Shown here piece by piece: positions 1 to 9,690 of a stretch of 64,000 nt of DNA; position 1 is the first letter of the stretch; the number at the start of each line of letters is the position of its first letter. Made by a program: the position numbers and the translations under genes. The notes under the pieces were generated by a model. The model was not told the origin of the DNA, did not search any database, and was given only the letters and a program-made list of their open reading frames with translations. Origin of the DNA: Isoetes taiwanensis (Eukaryota > Streptophyta > Lycopodiopsida > Isoetales > Isoetaceae); NCBI GenBank assembly GCA_021234155.1, contig JAJEKV010000648.1:1-64000 (forward strand), read 5' to 3'.

Positions 1-479
1 TGCCATTGAAAAAATCAGCAAGAATTTGGAAGTTAATTCCAACCGTGGAGAATAGAATAAAGGAGATGACTAAGCATTTGGAAAGATCAGACCCGGTGCG
101 CAGCCCGCCCCATACCGCAAAGAAGACGGAGCGCTTCATTCTCACATATAAGCAATACTTGCAAAGCAATGATTGCCTTGACTCGACCATGGTAATATCT
201 CCACTTTGTGGTCATACATATTGTCTATTTTGTCTTGTATTCAGGGTTTCAACGATTTAATACATGTGCACATGATTGTTCATGGTCCGAGGACCTGCGA
301 CACACTTTAGGAATCCCTTCCGAAGGTACATCTATTTCTATTTTGATTACATAATTAGTTTGAGTGTACTTAGATGTAGTTAGTTTCCATCATGCAGGTA
401 TTAACATTTGATTTGGCGTGGTTTTGTCTTTACTGTAAAGAGGAAATGTATTTGCTTCTGTACTTTACATTTACATGTG
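1..479. other. No recognisable gene
   Basis: An open stretch on the plus strand (about 6-190) runs into a possible splice donor (GTAATA after position 190), but the encoded peptide resembles no family I know. The rest is AT-rich and non-coding in appearance. Confidence 0.3.
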
Positions 480-735
480 CCATGAAGTGCTTTTTCGAAT
501 TCCTTTCTGTGGTGTATTAATAGGTGTATTGCATTGACTATACTTTGCATTTACATGTGATCGTAAATGCATATGAATTTGGTATTTGACTTTCCTTTAC
601 ATTCAATGCTGAATGATGTATTTGATAGGAACAAGGTTTAAAATGAAACGCACTTATTTAAGAAGTGCCTTTGAAAGATTCCTTCTGAAAATTTATAAAA
701 TTCTGAAATCCCTCTAAAAAGGGCCTTTTTATTAC
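480..735. repeat. Diverged repeat related to 2,706-2,880
   Basis: Positions 629-735 match the reverse complement of about 2,706-2,812 (shared blocks around the AAAATGAAACGCACT and GAAAGATTCC segments). Positions 571-610 match about 2,839-2,880 in direct orientation. The locus is therefore a rearranged copy of one repeat, partly inverted. It brackets the AT-rich palindrome array. Identity looks like roughly 75-85% by eye. Confidence 0.55.
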
Positions 736-1740
736 CTTTAGTCCAAAGATTTATAAAATTGAAAAAAGAGACATTTTAAAGAAGACTTAGTATTAAGGAA
801 TACACACACACACATAAAAATCCCATTGTAGAGGGGGGAAAGAACTACAATGAAATTCAAAAGATTTACTATGGGGCAAATTAAGTATGAAGAAATTAGA
901 TGCTTTTGTACCTTGTCCCCAAAAATTTTATATTAGTTGTTTTAGAAGGAAATTTGTTATTTCACAACCATTTTGGCTGAACATCCTAATGGACCTTTAA
1001 AAACACATTGGGAGGCAATTGAACAAACTTCTTGAATGACAAACCATTGTTTTGCATCACATAGTATTACAATTACCAATACATCCACGATATTTTGGAA
1101 GCGTTTGAAGTTTTAGTTGATGATGCAAAGATAAATTTATCACCGAGGATGCAAAAGTTGAAGTAATGAAGCCATGTGATTACATGCCCTCCTTTTTATT
1201 CTCTGAGATGTATTTTTTTGAACGACATACCAATCTACAACATGGTGATGCTCAGAGATAGTCAATCTCCTTAGCAATGTTGGAGCATATTCATCACAAA
1301 CATCGCCATCCGTAGCGATTGGGCATTATGCATTTCTCTGGCAAAGCTATGAAGTATTCGGTCTTTACCTTTCCTAAATATTTTGTAAATAAATAGGTAA
1401 ACTTAGGGAATTCTACTCCCTTCCCCTTCCTGGATAAACCACGTGGTTTCCTTCTTAGTCAAACACCGTCACCATAATATTTTGGAGTTCTTTGCCTTTA
1501 GTAGCAATTTTTAGTGCGTCGAAGTGAAGTTCGCATGTATGTAGAAAAAAAAGTAGAAATAACAACATGATTCGACTACTTTATGCTCTAACATTGCATT
1601 ACAAGCTCAGAAATTTTAGAACCGTTTTAGAACTTTTTTAGACTAAAAACTAAGAAAAGTGTGTAAAATTATCCCTTATGTGTGTTACTTTAGTAGTTTT
1701 AGGTTGCCAAACCCTTTGGCGGTCAGTAAGAAGACCCCAA
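736..1740. other. AT-rich DNA, no gene seen
   Basis: No open frame of note, no known motif on either strand. A short CA microsatellite lies near 803-814. From about 1,740 the sequence becomes alternating TA/ATAT. Confidence 0.3.
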
Positions 1741-1820
1741 AAGATTTTACCGCGATATATACTTTACCTGGATCATATATATATACATATATATACAAAC
1801 GTTTTATATATATGTAATTC

Positions 1821-2237
1821 GTATAAATTTATACCGTTTCTCGTGATAGATTTATACTCACAAGAGTTCTCTTTTTTCTTGGGATATATATATGTAAGTA
1901 TGTATATATTATTATATATATACACAAATATGTGTATAAATTGATTGTCAAGAAGGTCTCATGCAGTATAAATTTATCACCGAGAGAGCCGTCATGTATA
2001 AATTTATACGAGAGAGCTCTCGACCAGATAACGAGAGCTCTCTTCGGTATAAATTTATACCGTGGAGCTCTCGCATGCGAATCGAGAGAGCTCGCGGTAT
2101 AAATTTATACCGCCGAGTCCTCTTGTGGTATAAATTTATACCGCTTCGAGTCCATTTGCGATAAATTTATACCATGCGAACTCTCACGGCATGTTATATC
2201 CGCAATAACACTACCTATTGTGGTATAAATTTATACC
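1821..2237. repeat. Array of 16-bp perfect palindromes GGTATAAATTTATACC
   Basis: The palindrome or its 14-bp core occurs eight times: at about 1,821, 1,966, 1,996, 2,046, 2,096, 2,127, 2,160 and 2,222. Four copies (2,046, 2,096, 2,127, 2,222) are the full perfect 16-mer. Gaps between copies are about 30, 50, 50, 31, 33 and 62 bp for the last seven. A second palindrome of GAGAGCTCTC type fills several spacers (2,010-2,042, 2,064-2,095). The spacers differ from each other, so this is not a simple tandem satellite: the palindrome is conserved while its surroundings are not. Such clustering resembles protein-binding arrays, for example subterminal transposase sites of CACTA elements, but no family with this motif is known to me. 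Confidence 0.85.
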
Positions 2238-2328
2238 ACCCGAATTTATTTTGAAGACGTTATGTCCACGCATTGTCCTCGTGGTATACATAAGTCTATA
2301 GCAAGACGGATGAGCAAATAAGAGCAAG

Positions 2329-2337
2329 TATATAAGA
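2329..2337 (+). promoter_or_regulatory. Possible TATA box downstream of the palindrome array
   Basis: A TATATAAG sequence about 95 bp downstream of the last palindrome, followed by a purine-rich stretch and a GTAAGT-like sequence near 2,380. It could be a promoter with the palindromes as upstream sites. The only evidence is position and sequence; in AT-rich DNA such a match is common. Confidence 0.2.
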
Positions 2338-2705
2338 CGAAGAGAAAAAGTGTCTTCGACTCCAACCTTGCTTCAAAGTGTAAGTTTGTTCAATAAGGCA
2401 TACTTTCATGTAAAAATGTTTGCTTCAATGAGGCAATGTCAAAATGTGTTGCATTTTTTACACTTTTGTTCATAGTTTTGTACTGATTTTGAAAACTTTG
2501 AATAAAATACCTTTTTGGCACTTTAGTGTGCTTCCTGTTTTTTTCAATGTCTATTTTGTTTAGTTTTTGAAAATATTACTATTTCTCAAACCAAACTAGG
2601 GGGGCCAAAAAGGGATGTCAAACAATTTTGAATGGAAGCTAAGTTCGCACCCCCCCCTCAAAAATGATGCCTAAAATTTTCAAATTGTCACACTTGTCAC
2701 AAATA

Positions 2706-2880
2706 TACCATGAAAAGGGACCTTTTTGGGGGGATTTTAGGGAATCTTTCAAAGATTCCTTTTGAAGTGCGTTTTGAGCAAATTAGTGCGTTTCATTTTA
2801 AACTTTGTTTAGGGTGTATTGATAAAATATTTTGTTCTGAAATGCATTTGAATTTAGTATTTGGTTTTCCTTTACATTGT
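2706..2880. repeat. Partner repeat of 480-735
   Basis: Shares an inverted segment (with 629-735) and a direct segment (with 571-610). The locus therefore carries two rearranged copies of one unit about 2 kb apart, with the palindrome array between them. Confidence 0.5.
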
Positions 2881-2889
2881 GATAGCTAT

Positions 2890-4400
2890 GTACACTAATG
2901 TACTTCTATTTTGTCGTTACATTATCAGCAAAAAGTTTGCCTGTAGTAAAAACCTACTTGCATGTAATTAACATTTGTTCTGTTTTGATTTGCATCTGAT
3001 TGTTTTTTCTTCAGATTTTGCTTCTATCTACTCTACATCTCCCCTTGATTCTGAATCAAGTGTTTACATTTCTTATTGACACCCAATTGTGTCAATGCGC
3101 ATATACGGGTAGTATCAAAAAGGAAGAAGTAAAACTCCAGGTAAACTAAACAATTCATGTTTCGCGGCACTATGCTTAAGTTCCAGTTGTAGGTGAAAAA
3201 GAAGAATGTTATTGGGAAGGGGTTGCATTTACCATTCTCGACATCCCAATTGCTGAACCCGCACAAAAAGATGCCGCTGCTATCGATGTTGGAAGTCCAT
3301 CCACATCTACATCACCTTTGAGAATTGCAACAACTCATAAGCAATCGCGTGGATTTGGAGGCAGAGGGGTATGTGGAAGGTAGGGTGATTACATTCTCGA
3401 TTACATTAAGATTGCATCCTGTTGTAGTTAGAGTTCACTAATGTTCAATATTTTGCACAGAGGTTGTTTTCCAAAAAGAGATCCCAACTGTTGAAGGCCG
3501 AGCTTTTATTATTGAGCAACTAGTCGAAAAGCCCGAAAGTAATTCTCTCTCCTTTCGTGGTTTCTATTTTTTTTTTTGTATTTTGAAACTTACGTTGGCG
3601 TGTTTTACGAGATAAATTATCAAGATGTTAGTGGGCGACATTGAAAACAAATTCCGAAGCCGCTGAAGTTCAAGTTGAGGAAAAGGCTTGTTCTTTCAAG
3701 CAGGCACGTTTGTTTTTTTGTCTTGCTTTCAAAAACATTAGAATGAAGCACTTTCTTGTCTCTTTTGAGACTTGGCGACGATTTAAAAAGGAGCTAGATG
3801 ATGTTGAAGAAGCCTTTGAGATTGCAGACCAAGGCAACGACTAAATTTATGGTCAAAGCCGATGCCAAAAATTTGGAAAAAAGAGAGTGCAAACCGTAGC
3901 AGGGACATCCGGCGAGAAATCCGGAATTGCTAGCTTACATTGACTTACTTATACTTCAGTAGCTTATTATATTTTACTCGTTTTGCAGGTCTAAACCATC
4001 GAAACGAGAGATGGAAGGTATCAATTTATGCTTTATTGTCATGGATCAATTGTTAATATGACACTAACATCTTGATCCGACAACAAAAATGATGACAAGG
4101 ATAAACTTATGGAATTCACGCCATTCACGCCATTCAAGAACCGTCGCCCGCTGAAATGAAAGTGGTTGCATCCGACATAGCAATTTTATGTGCAACTAAC
4201 TCTAAAATGAGTAGCCGCTTAGTGGATCTTTATGGCGTGTAATAACCTGGTTGCTATTCTGTATTTGTTGCTATTCCTTGTCTCTAATGTTAATCTTAAT
4301 CTAATCCAGGTGCTTGTATGAGACATTGCCTTTCGAAAGTGGAAGAGCAAAATCTTTTTATCCCGCTACAACTATATAAGGTTTAGAGAAGCTACCAAGA
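2890..4400. other. Uncharacterised stretch upstream of Ulp1 relic
   Basis: Short open pieces are present, for example 3,641-3,841 (plus), a charged peptide with a Glu/Asp-rich C-terminal half. Several donor/acceptor-like sites suggest a decayed multi-exon gene continuous with the Ulp1 relic that follows. I recognise no domain in this stretch itself. Confidence 0.25.
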
Positions 4401-4410
4401 AGAAAAAGAA

Positions 4411-4903
4411 AGGGTGAATCACCAAGGATCATCGAATGTCATTGAAATAGTGAAATCAGGGATGAAGGGGATTGTGGTAGCTAAATGCCATCATATCCTT
4501 GCACCTATCCTTGAGAATGACCATTTGTGCTGGCTGTTTTACGCCGCACCATCCGATTCCAAGATCCTACCGCACTGTGAATTCACTTCTTGAATCCTCT
4601 TGTGTTATGCTACCTAACTGAGAAAGCAATCAAAGGGTATGTAATACTTTAAGTTGTTGCTTTGCTTTTCTTCGCTAATTCTGTCCGCTAAATTTCGCGG
4701 ATATGTAGGTCGCAGACACAAATGTTAACCACATCGATCGGGTCAAGTATCTAGAGGCCGATTTCATGAAGAGAAATAATGTTAATCTGGATTCAAAGAA
4801 GTAGAGGTGCCACTGTTCCCGATTTAACATCATGTGGGTTGTATGTGATGGGATTTATGCACAAATATGTTGAAGCTCTTGTCTCTGGTAGAGATATGGA
4901 AGT
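4411..4903 (+). pseudogene. Ulp1-like (C48) cysteine protease relic, probably transposon-carried
   Basis: Two segments in different frames carry the landmarks of the Ulp1/adenain-fold peptidase. In frame from 4,414 to the stop at 4,591 a segment reads ...HHILAPILENDHLCW..., matching the region around the catalytic His, followed by the D-S pair (A-P-S-D-S-K-I). After an intron-like gap, 4,803-4,901 reads ...T-S-C-G-L-Y-V-M-G-F-M..., the catalytic Cys block (Cys codon 4,833-4,835), ending at a good donor (GTAAGT at 4,902). Between them, an exon-like piece from about 4,711 stops at a TAG (4,801) exactly where the Cys block continues in another frame, so at least one frameshift separates them. 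Plant Ulp1 genes of this type are often carried by MULE or CACTA transposons rather than acting as host SUMO proteases. The usual Trp after the catalytic His is replaced by Leu. Non-functional. Confidence 0.55.
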
Positions 4904-5358
4904 AAGTTGTATGCCTTCCTGTATGTACTGCATCTCATGTTCCTTTAAATATTTCTAACCTTATTTATGGATGTCACAGTATTACATCTAAATGGTTCTC
5001 TCATGAATACCGTCAACACAATTTCTAATAGATGCTTTGGTCATGCATTGTGATTAATCCAAAGAACGAGATCAGCCAAATAGCCCTCCGATTGCGAAAT
5101 GATCATGAGTCCGAAAGTATCCGATTTTGCAAGATGAACTATGTAACAGTTTATATATATCTTTTTGTTCACATTTCCTATCATAAGGAATGTGTAAATG
5201 ACACTATGCTGAATAGTATACTACCGATAGTATACTTTATGACTATGTAAGTTTTTTTTGAAGAAAAAAAGATTTCTGATTTAAAGAAGCCTTTTGTACC
5301 CTTTTTGGTCAATCAAAACAAATTACTTGATTGTTTCGACCGATATATTTTGTGACCT

Positions 5359-5850
5359 TTGTACCACACCACACCCCTCCACCACACTTCACCACCACCA
5401 CCACCACCACACCACCACCACAATCCACAACACCACACCACACCACCACCACCACCACAACACCACACCACCACCACCACACCCCACCACCACTCCACCA
5501 CACCCATCATACCACCACACACCACTATACACACCACCACCACCACCACCACCACCACCACACACCACACCACCACTTTCACACACACTCCACCACCGCT
5601 TCCACACTCCACCATTTGGTGTATGGGTGTGTAGTGAATGGGTGTGTGTGGTGGGGGTGTGGTGAATGGGTGTGTGTGGTGGTGCAGGGTGTGTGGGGAT
5701 GTGCTCGTGGGGTGAATATGATGGTTGGTGTATGGTCTATGGTGTATGGTGTGTGGTGAATGGTGTGGTGTGTGGTGGGATGTGCTCGTTCTGGTGAATA
5801 TGATAGTGTGGGGCATGGTATGGTGCATGGTTTGGTGTGGTATACACACC
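5359..5850. repeat. (CCA)n / (TGG)n strand-switching microsatellite
   Basis: From about 5,359 to 5,612 the plus strand is almost only A and C (CCA/CA units). From about 5,613 to 5,850 it becomes G/T-rich (GTGTGG, TGGTG units). The switch occurs at a short palindrome-like centre around 5,608-5,620 (CCACCATTTGGTG). The halves are imperfect reverse complements, so the locus can form a long hairpin. Open frames on both strands here (His/Thr/Pro-rich or Val/Gly/Trp-rich) are artefacts of this composition. Confidence 0.85.
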
Positions 5851-5859
5851 CTAACAGTT

Positions 5860-6600
5860 TAGTGTTCATTTCATGTAGATGGTATTGTTCAAGAGGTTTC
5901 TGGACCAACATCCAGAAATTTTTGGCAGATGCTTCAGATGCTTCAAGATGCATTTAAAGAAAAATACTCTGAACATATTTTCCTATTGGGCGGTTACCAT
6001 ATTTTGTTAGTGTGCGATCATAAATCTCAAGACCTTGAAATTCCTTTGTTGGCTTTAATGTTTGTTTTGGTATACTATTTCAGTAATTGTACTTTGCATT
6101 TTATAATTAATGACAAAATTTAAAACCGTCATTAACTTGAGTTGCACCAAAACTTGAGTTGCAAACTAAAGTACCAAACATGTTTCTTATATCTATACAG
6201 AAAAGGATAGAAATAGTTCAGTTAACTAAAAGAACAGTGGAAACTCAGAGAACAGTTAAAGCAAAAAAAATAGTCACAACAGCTGTAGAGAAGAGGAGTT
6301 CTGTCATTAATGAAAAAGCTTTACAAAAAATGGAGTCACAAGGACTATTGCAAAACAAGTTCTGTATTTAATTAAAAAGCTTTACAAAGAATAGTCACAA
6401 GGACTATTGCCAAAAATTGAAACCGGGGATTACAAAAACAAGGCTTGATCTTCGTGCCATCTTCACTCTATATGAAGGTCGCCCTCCATGGCATACATCT
6501 TCATTTCGAGGAGTAAGCTCCTCGTCGAGGTAAGCCTCATGCACCCACTCGATCACCGCAACGGCGGTTTACTGATGATCCATGATGAGCTTCTCCACCT
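5860..6600. other. No gene recognised
   Basis: AT-rich. A segment near 6,310-6,360 is repeated nearby at 6,376-6,412 (fill-in of AAAAAGCTTTACAAA and TCACAAGGACTATTGC). No conserved domain seen. Confidence 0.3.
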
Positions 6601-6698
6601 CGTGGTGGAGTGAACCTCACCGACCGTAAACTCGTTTGTAGGCTCTAGTTTCTCAACCCCCACCGCCACAATGATCAAGATTCTCACAAGCATGCCAA

Positions 6699-8779
6699 TC
6701 AAAATTGATGCATGCCTTTACAAAAACATGAAAGAGATCTACACATTAACTTTGTTGGATCCTTTGATCTATGGATGATACATAATGAAGAGATTGCACC
6801 GCTTTTTATCGAGCACATCAAATCTTTGGGAACGGTCAATGTCGACACCTTCCAAAATACCCTTTCCACATCAGAAATTTTCTTCAAGAACCTCACATGC
6901 GTTTCGCAGATTTTTTATCACTTTCCCATCCTTTTTCTTTGTTCGCCTCGAGCCATAGTTTGGCTATGGTTCCTTCTCCGTCATGTGTGCCCTTCCCATG
7001 TCCCGAGCCAAAGAAATTCCATTGCATTCTCGATCTTATGCTCTTGATGATACCTAGTTACATGATAGAAAGCTCTTCGACTTGAATTGGGCTGCACACC
7101 CGTCCGACCAAACTAAGTGGTATTTCATATGGCCAGCACCATTTTCTTTTCAGCCAATTGAGGTGCATCTTGAATGCTTTTTGTACAAAGTGAGTATCAT
7201 GTGTTTTGTCATCCGAAATAAAGAAGTGCACACATTTCCTCATTTTACCCAGACCTTGAACATCGGATGTGGACCAATATCTTTGATTTGTTCATTGTAC
7301 CAATGTTGTGCTTGAATCTCGTTAAATGGCTTCAAAGTATAATTCTCAGAAATCAACAATACGGTATCATCGAAGACTCTTCATGGATTCCTTGAATTGT
7401 TTGCTCGCCAATGTGCCACAAAGTTATGATATACAAACCGACATATGATCAAACATGTTATCCAACATATTACCGAGTCGCCTTTCTTGTCAATTAGCTT
7501 TAGTCTTCGTTGAAGTTCCTTTCTTCGAGGGCTCATTAACGTAACCATAGACTTGCCAATCAAGCGTTTGATCAATCACGCTCCTTGTATTCTCTTGGAC
7601 ACAACTCAATTAATTGTTTCCCACAATTTCCACAATCGATTTGATACATTGTAGCTTATGCCACTTTCGCTGCATGCCGCCATCACATACCATAGCCCTC
7701 CAAAATGTGCTAACATTATCAAATGTCTTGTTCTTGGCTTGACATATTCCAAAGATGAGCTTCGGATGTGCACACACCACAATTGCCTGGCGAACAATTT
7801 TCATGGAGTCTTGACCTCATCAAATTAAATGCCACTTGCACAGACCGATTGCTCATGTTTCACGCAACAACATGTGTTTCTTTCCTTTAGCTTTCTAATG
7901 CAAGAAAGTTTTAAGTATTCAAATTGCCTAAGCCCAATCCGAACCTCCGGATCTTGATCCACAAAATTCGGAACAATTCGGCGTAAAATTACAATTGAAA
8001 TAAAATTAGTCACCTCATTACATTACATTACATACAAATCTTTTACATATTCAAGACCCTAAACTCCCACACATACATGTACATTCGACATGAATTTTAT
8101 TTCATTTATTGCCTACATCTACAATACATCCGCAATATACATGTAAACAAATATACATCCGAATATACATGTAAACAAATATACATGTACGTGTTGCCAT
8201 GAAATAATTTGACATTTCCATGTAGAACAACTAGGTGATCGCATCTACATTACATTCAAAAAGTAAAGAAATCTGTTACAAACTTTACATGAAGGTGTTA
8301 CAAAATAAAAGACATCTTTATTACGCCAAAAGTAAAGAAATCTACAAACTTTACATGGTGTTACAAAAAAAAAAACATCTTTATTCGAAAAACAAGATGC
8401 AATTTGACTAAATTTAAATTACACATTGTAATGTCAATATATTGAATTGGTTGTGTCCTCTTCTTCATGACATCTCTAATTTTTGGTGAAACCTTTGAGT
8501 TATCTAACCAAACCCGAAAGCAACCATATCCTTCATAGCCCGATCTATCGATTTGTTCTTGGATTTCGGACACGCTAATGCCCACAGATTTGTTCCACCT
8601 AGTGACATTCTTTTCCTTCTCTCCACCGCTAGTTTCATATTTCTAGGATGTATTTTCCTAAACTTAGTCGCTAGTGAAGTCTTGAATTCTCCTTTCTCTC
8701 CAACCACCATAGATAGTACGTAATGCTTTGCAGCAAAGTCCGCCATTGTTATTTGCATTTTTAACGCCTTGGAGGCCAT
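6699..8779 (-). pseudogene. Decayed DDE-type transposase with WSDGC and SGHGKG motifs
   Basis: Read on the minus strand, pieces of one protein occur in collinear order across all three frames. 8,779-8,504 has ...CPKSKNKSIDRAMKD...; 8,540-8,430 has a segment ending ...KRTQPIQYIDIT; 8,013-7,825 has ...RIGLRQFEYLK... then N-T-C-C-C-V-K-H (a Cys/His cluster); 7,804-7,610 has ...KWHKLQCI... ; 7,575-7,381 ends in a Y-H-N-F-V-A-H-W block; 7,222-7,150 has ISDDKTHDTHFVQ; 7,110-7,081 has WSDGCAAQFK (candidate catalytic Asp at 7,104-7,102); 7,009-6,971 has SGHGKGTHDG; 6,730-6,700 has a Cys-rich tail (L-S-C-F-C-K). I recall this motif series from unannotated proteins in bryophytes, lycophytes, invertebrates and other eukaryotes, and take it to be a transposase; I cannot give the superfamily name. 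At least two frameshifts lie between 7,222 and 7,009, so it is dead. A possible donor at about 8,426 and the gap 8,430-8,013 suggest an intron. Confidence 0.6.
8259..8390. repeat. 70-bp tandem duplication within the transposase gap
   Basis: A unit starting AAAGTAAAGAAATCT at 8,259 is repeated at about 8,329, with a few small deletions in the second copy. It lies in the probable intron of the transposase relic. Confidence 0.7.
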
Positions 8780-8799
8780 CCTTTAAATTCTTTACCAGA

Positions 8800-9690
8800 T
8801 CTGTTTTTCACGATAGCCTCTTGAGGCATTCCAATGGCCCGGCTCAAATAGGAATTGCAATCTTTTGTCCTGCAATAATCTTCTTGCAAATATACTTTTC
8901 TTTGCTTTGGAGTCAAATTAGATACCTCATTCATTATGAGATTTCTGAAGCATTCACCTTTCTAATTGGCTTTGTCACGTATCCACCCCTACAAACCCTA
9001 CGTTTTGATTTTCTTTGCACGCTTTAGCGGTGCTTTTCCGAAACTTCATCAACAGGAGGATTGAAATCTGAACCGATGCTTGACCTCGAAGTGCTTGCAT
9101 GAGAGTCCAATCCTTCTTCCATAGTTTCTTCTTCAACCGGTGCTTTAAGACATCGATCCATTCTCGCAGTAAAGGGGATACAACATCCCGCACAAAAATC
9201 AGATTATTAACCAGTTGTATTATCGCTTGAAGGGATTTGTATTATCGCTTGAAGGAAAGGGATTTCAATTTCTTCAAGATACATTTCTTTCTTGAAATGC
9301 ATTCGATTTAGGAGCAGCTATAATCGATTCGGGCCAAGTTTTCGTTGAGGTAGAATCCGGAGCCATGTTTGATCGATTGAGAAAGTTCAAAATGTGCGCC
9401 AAAGTTTTTTTTTTTTTTTCAGGGCAAGATATTTAGAGTTTATTGATAGAGAAGCTAGTACAAGATTTCGGGAGGATTTGGTATAATTATGGAGAATATT
9501 GTACGTCAACCGCCTTTATTAATGATAGGCAACTCCATGTAAAATTTAAAATGTACATTACAAACACTTTAACCCAGTTCAAATTTTTACATCAATATAC
9601 AAAAAAATTCAATCACCCTTTCATGTTTCTACCCAAAAGCAGCCAATAGAGTGGACCCTATTACAACCTAATGAACCTAGCTATGAGTGA
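8800..9690. other. Between the two transposase relics
   Basis: May contain the 5' part of the minus-strand transposase above (weakly open on the minus strand near 9,193-8,975), but no motif is clear. A 14-base T run sits near 9,406-9,419. An 18-base phrase (GTATTATCGCTTGAAGG) is repeated at about 9,217 and 9,239. Confidence 0.25.

Noticed and set aside
5294-5849. Overlapping His/Thr/Pro-rich and Val/Gly/Trp-rich open frames on both strands
   Set aside because: By-products of the CCA/TGG microsatellite; no start context, domain or codon structure.
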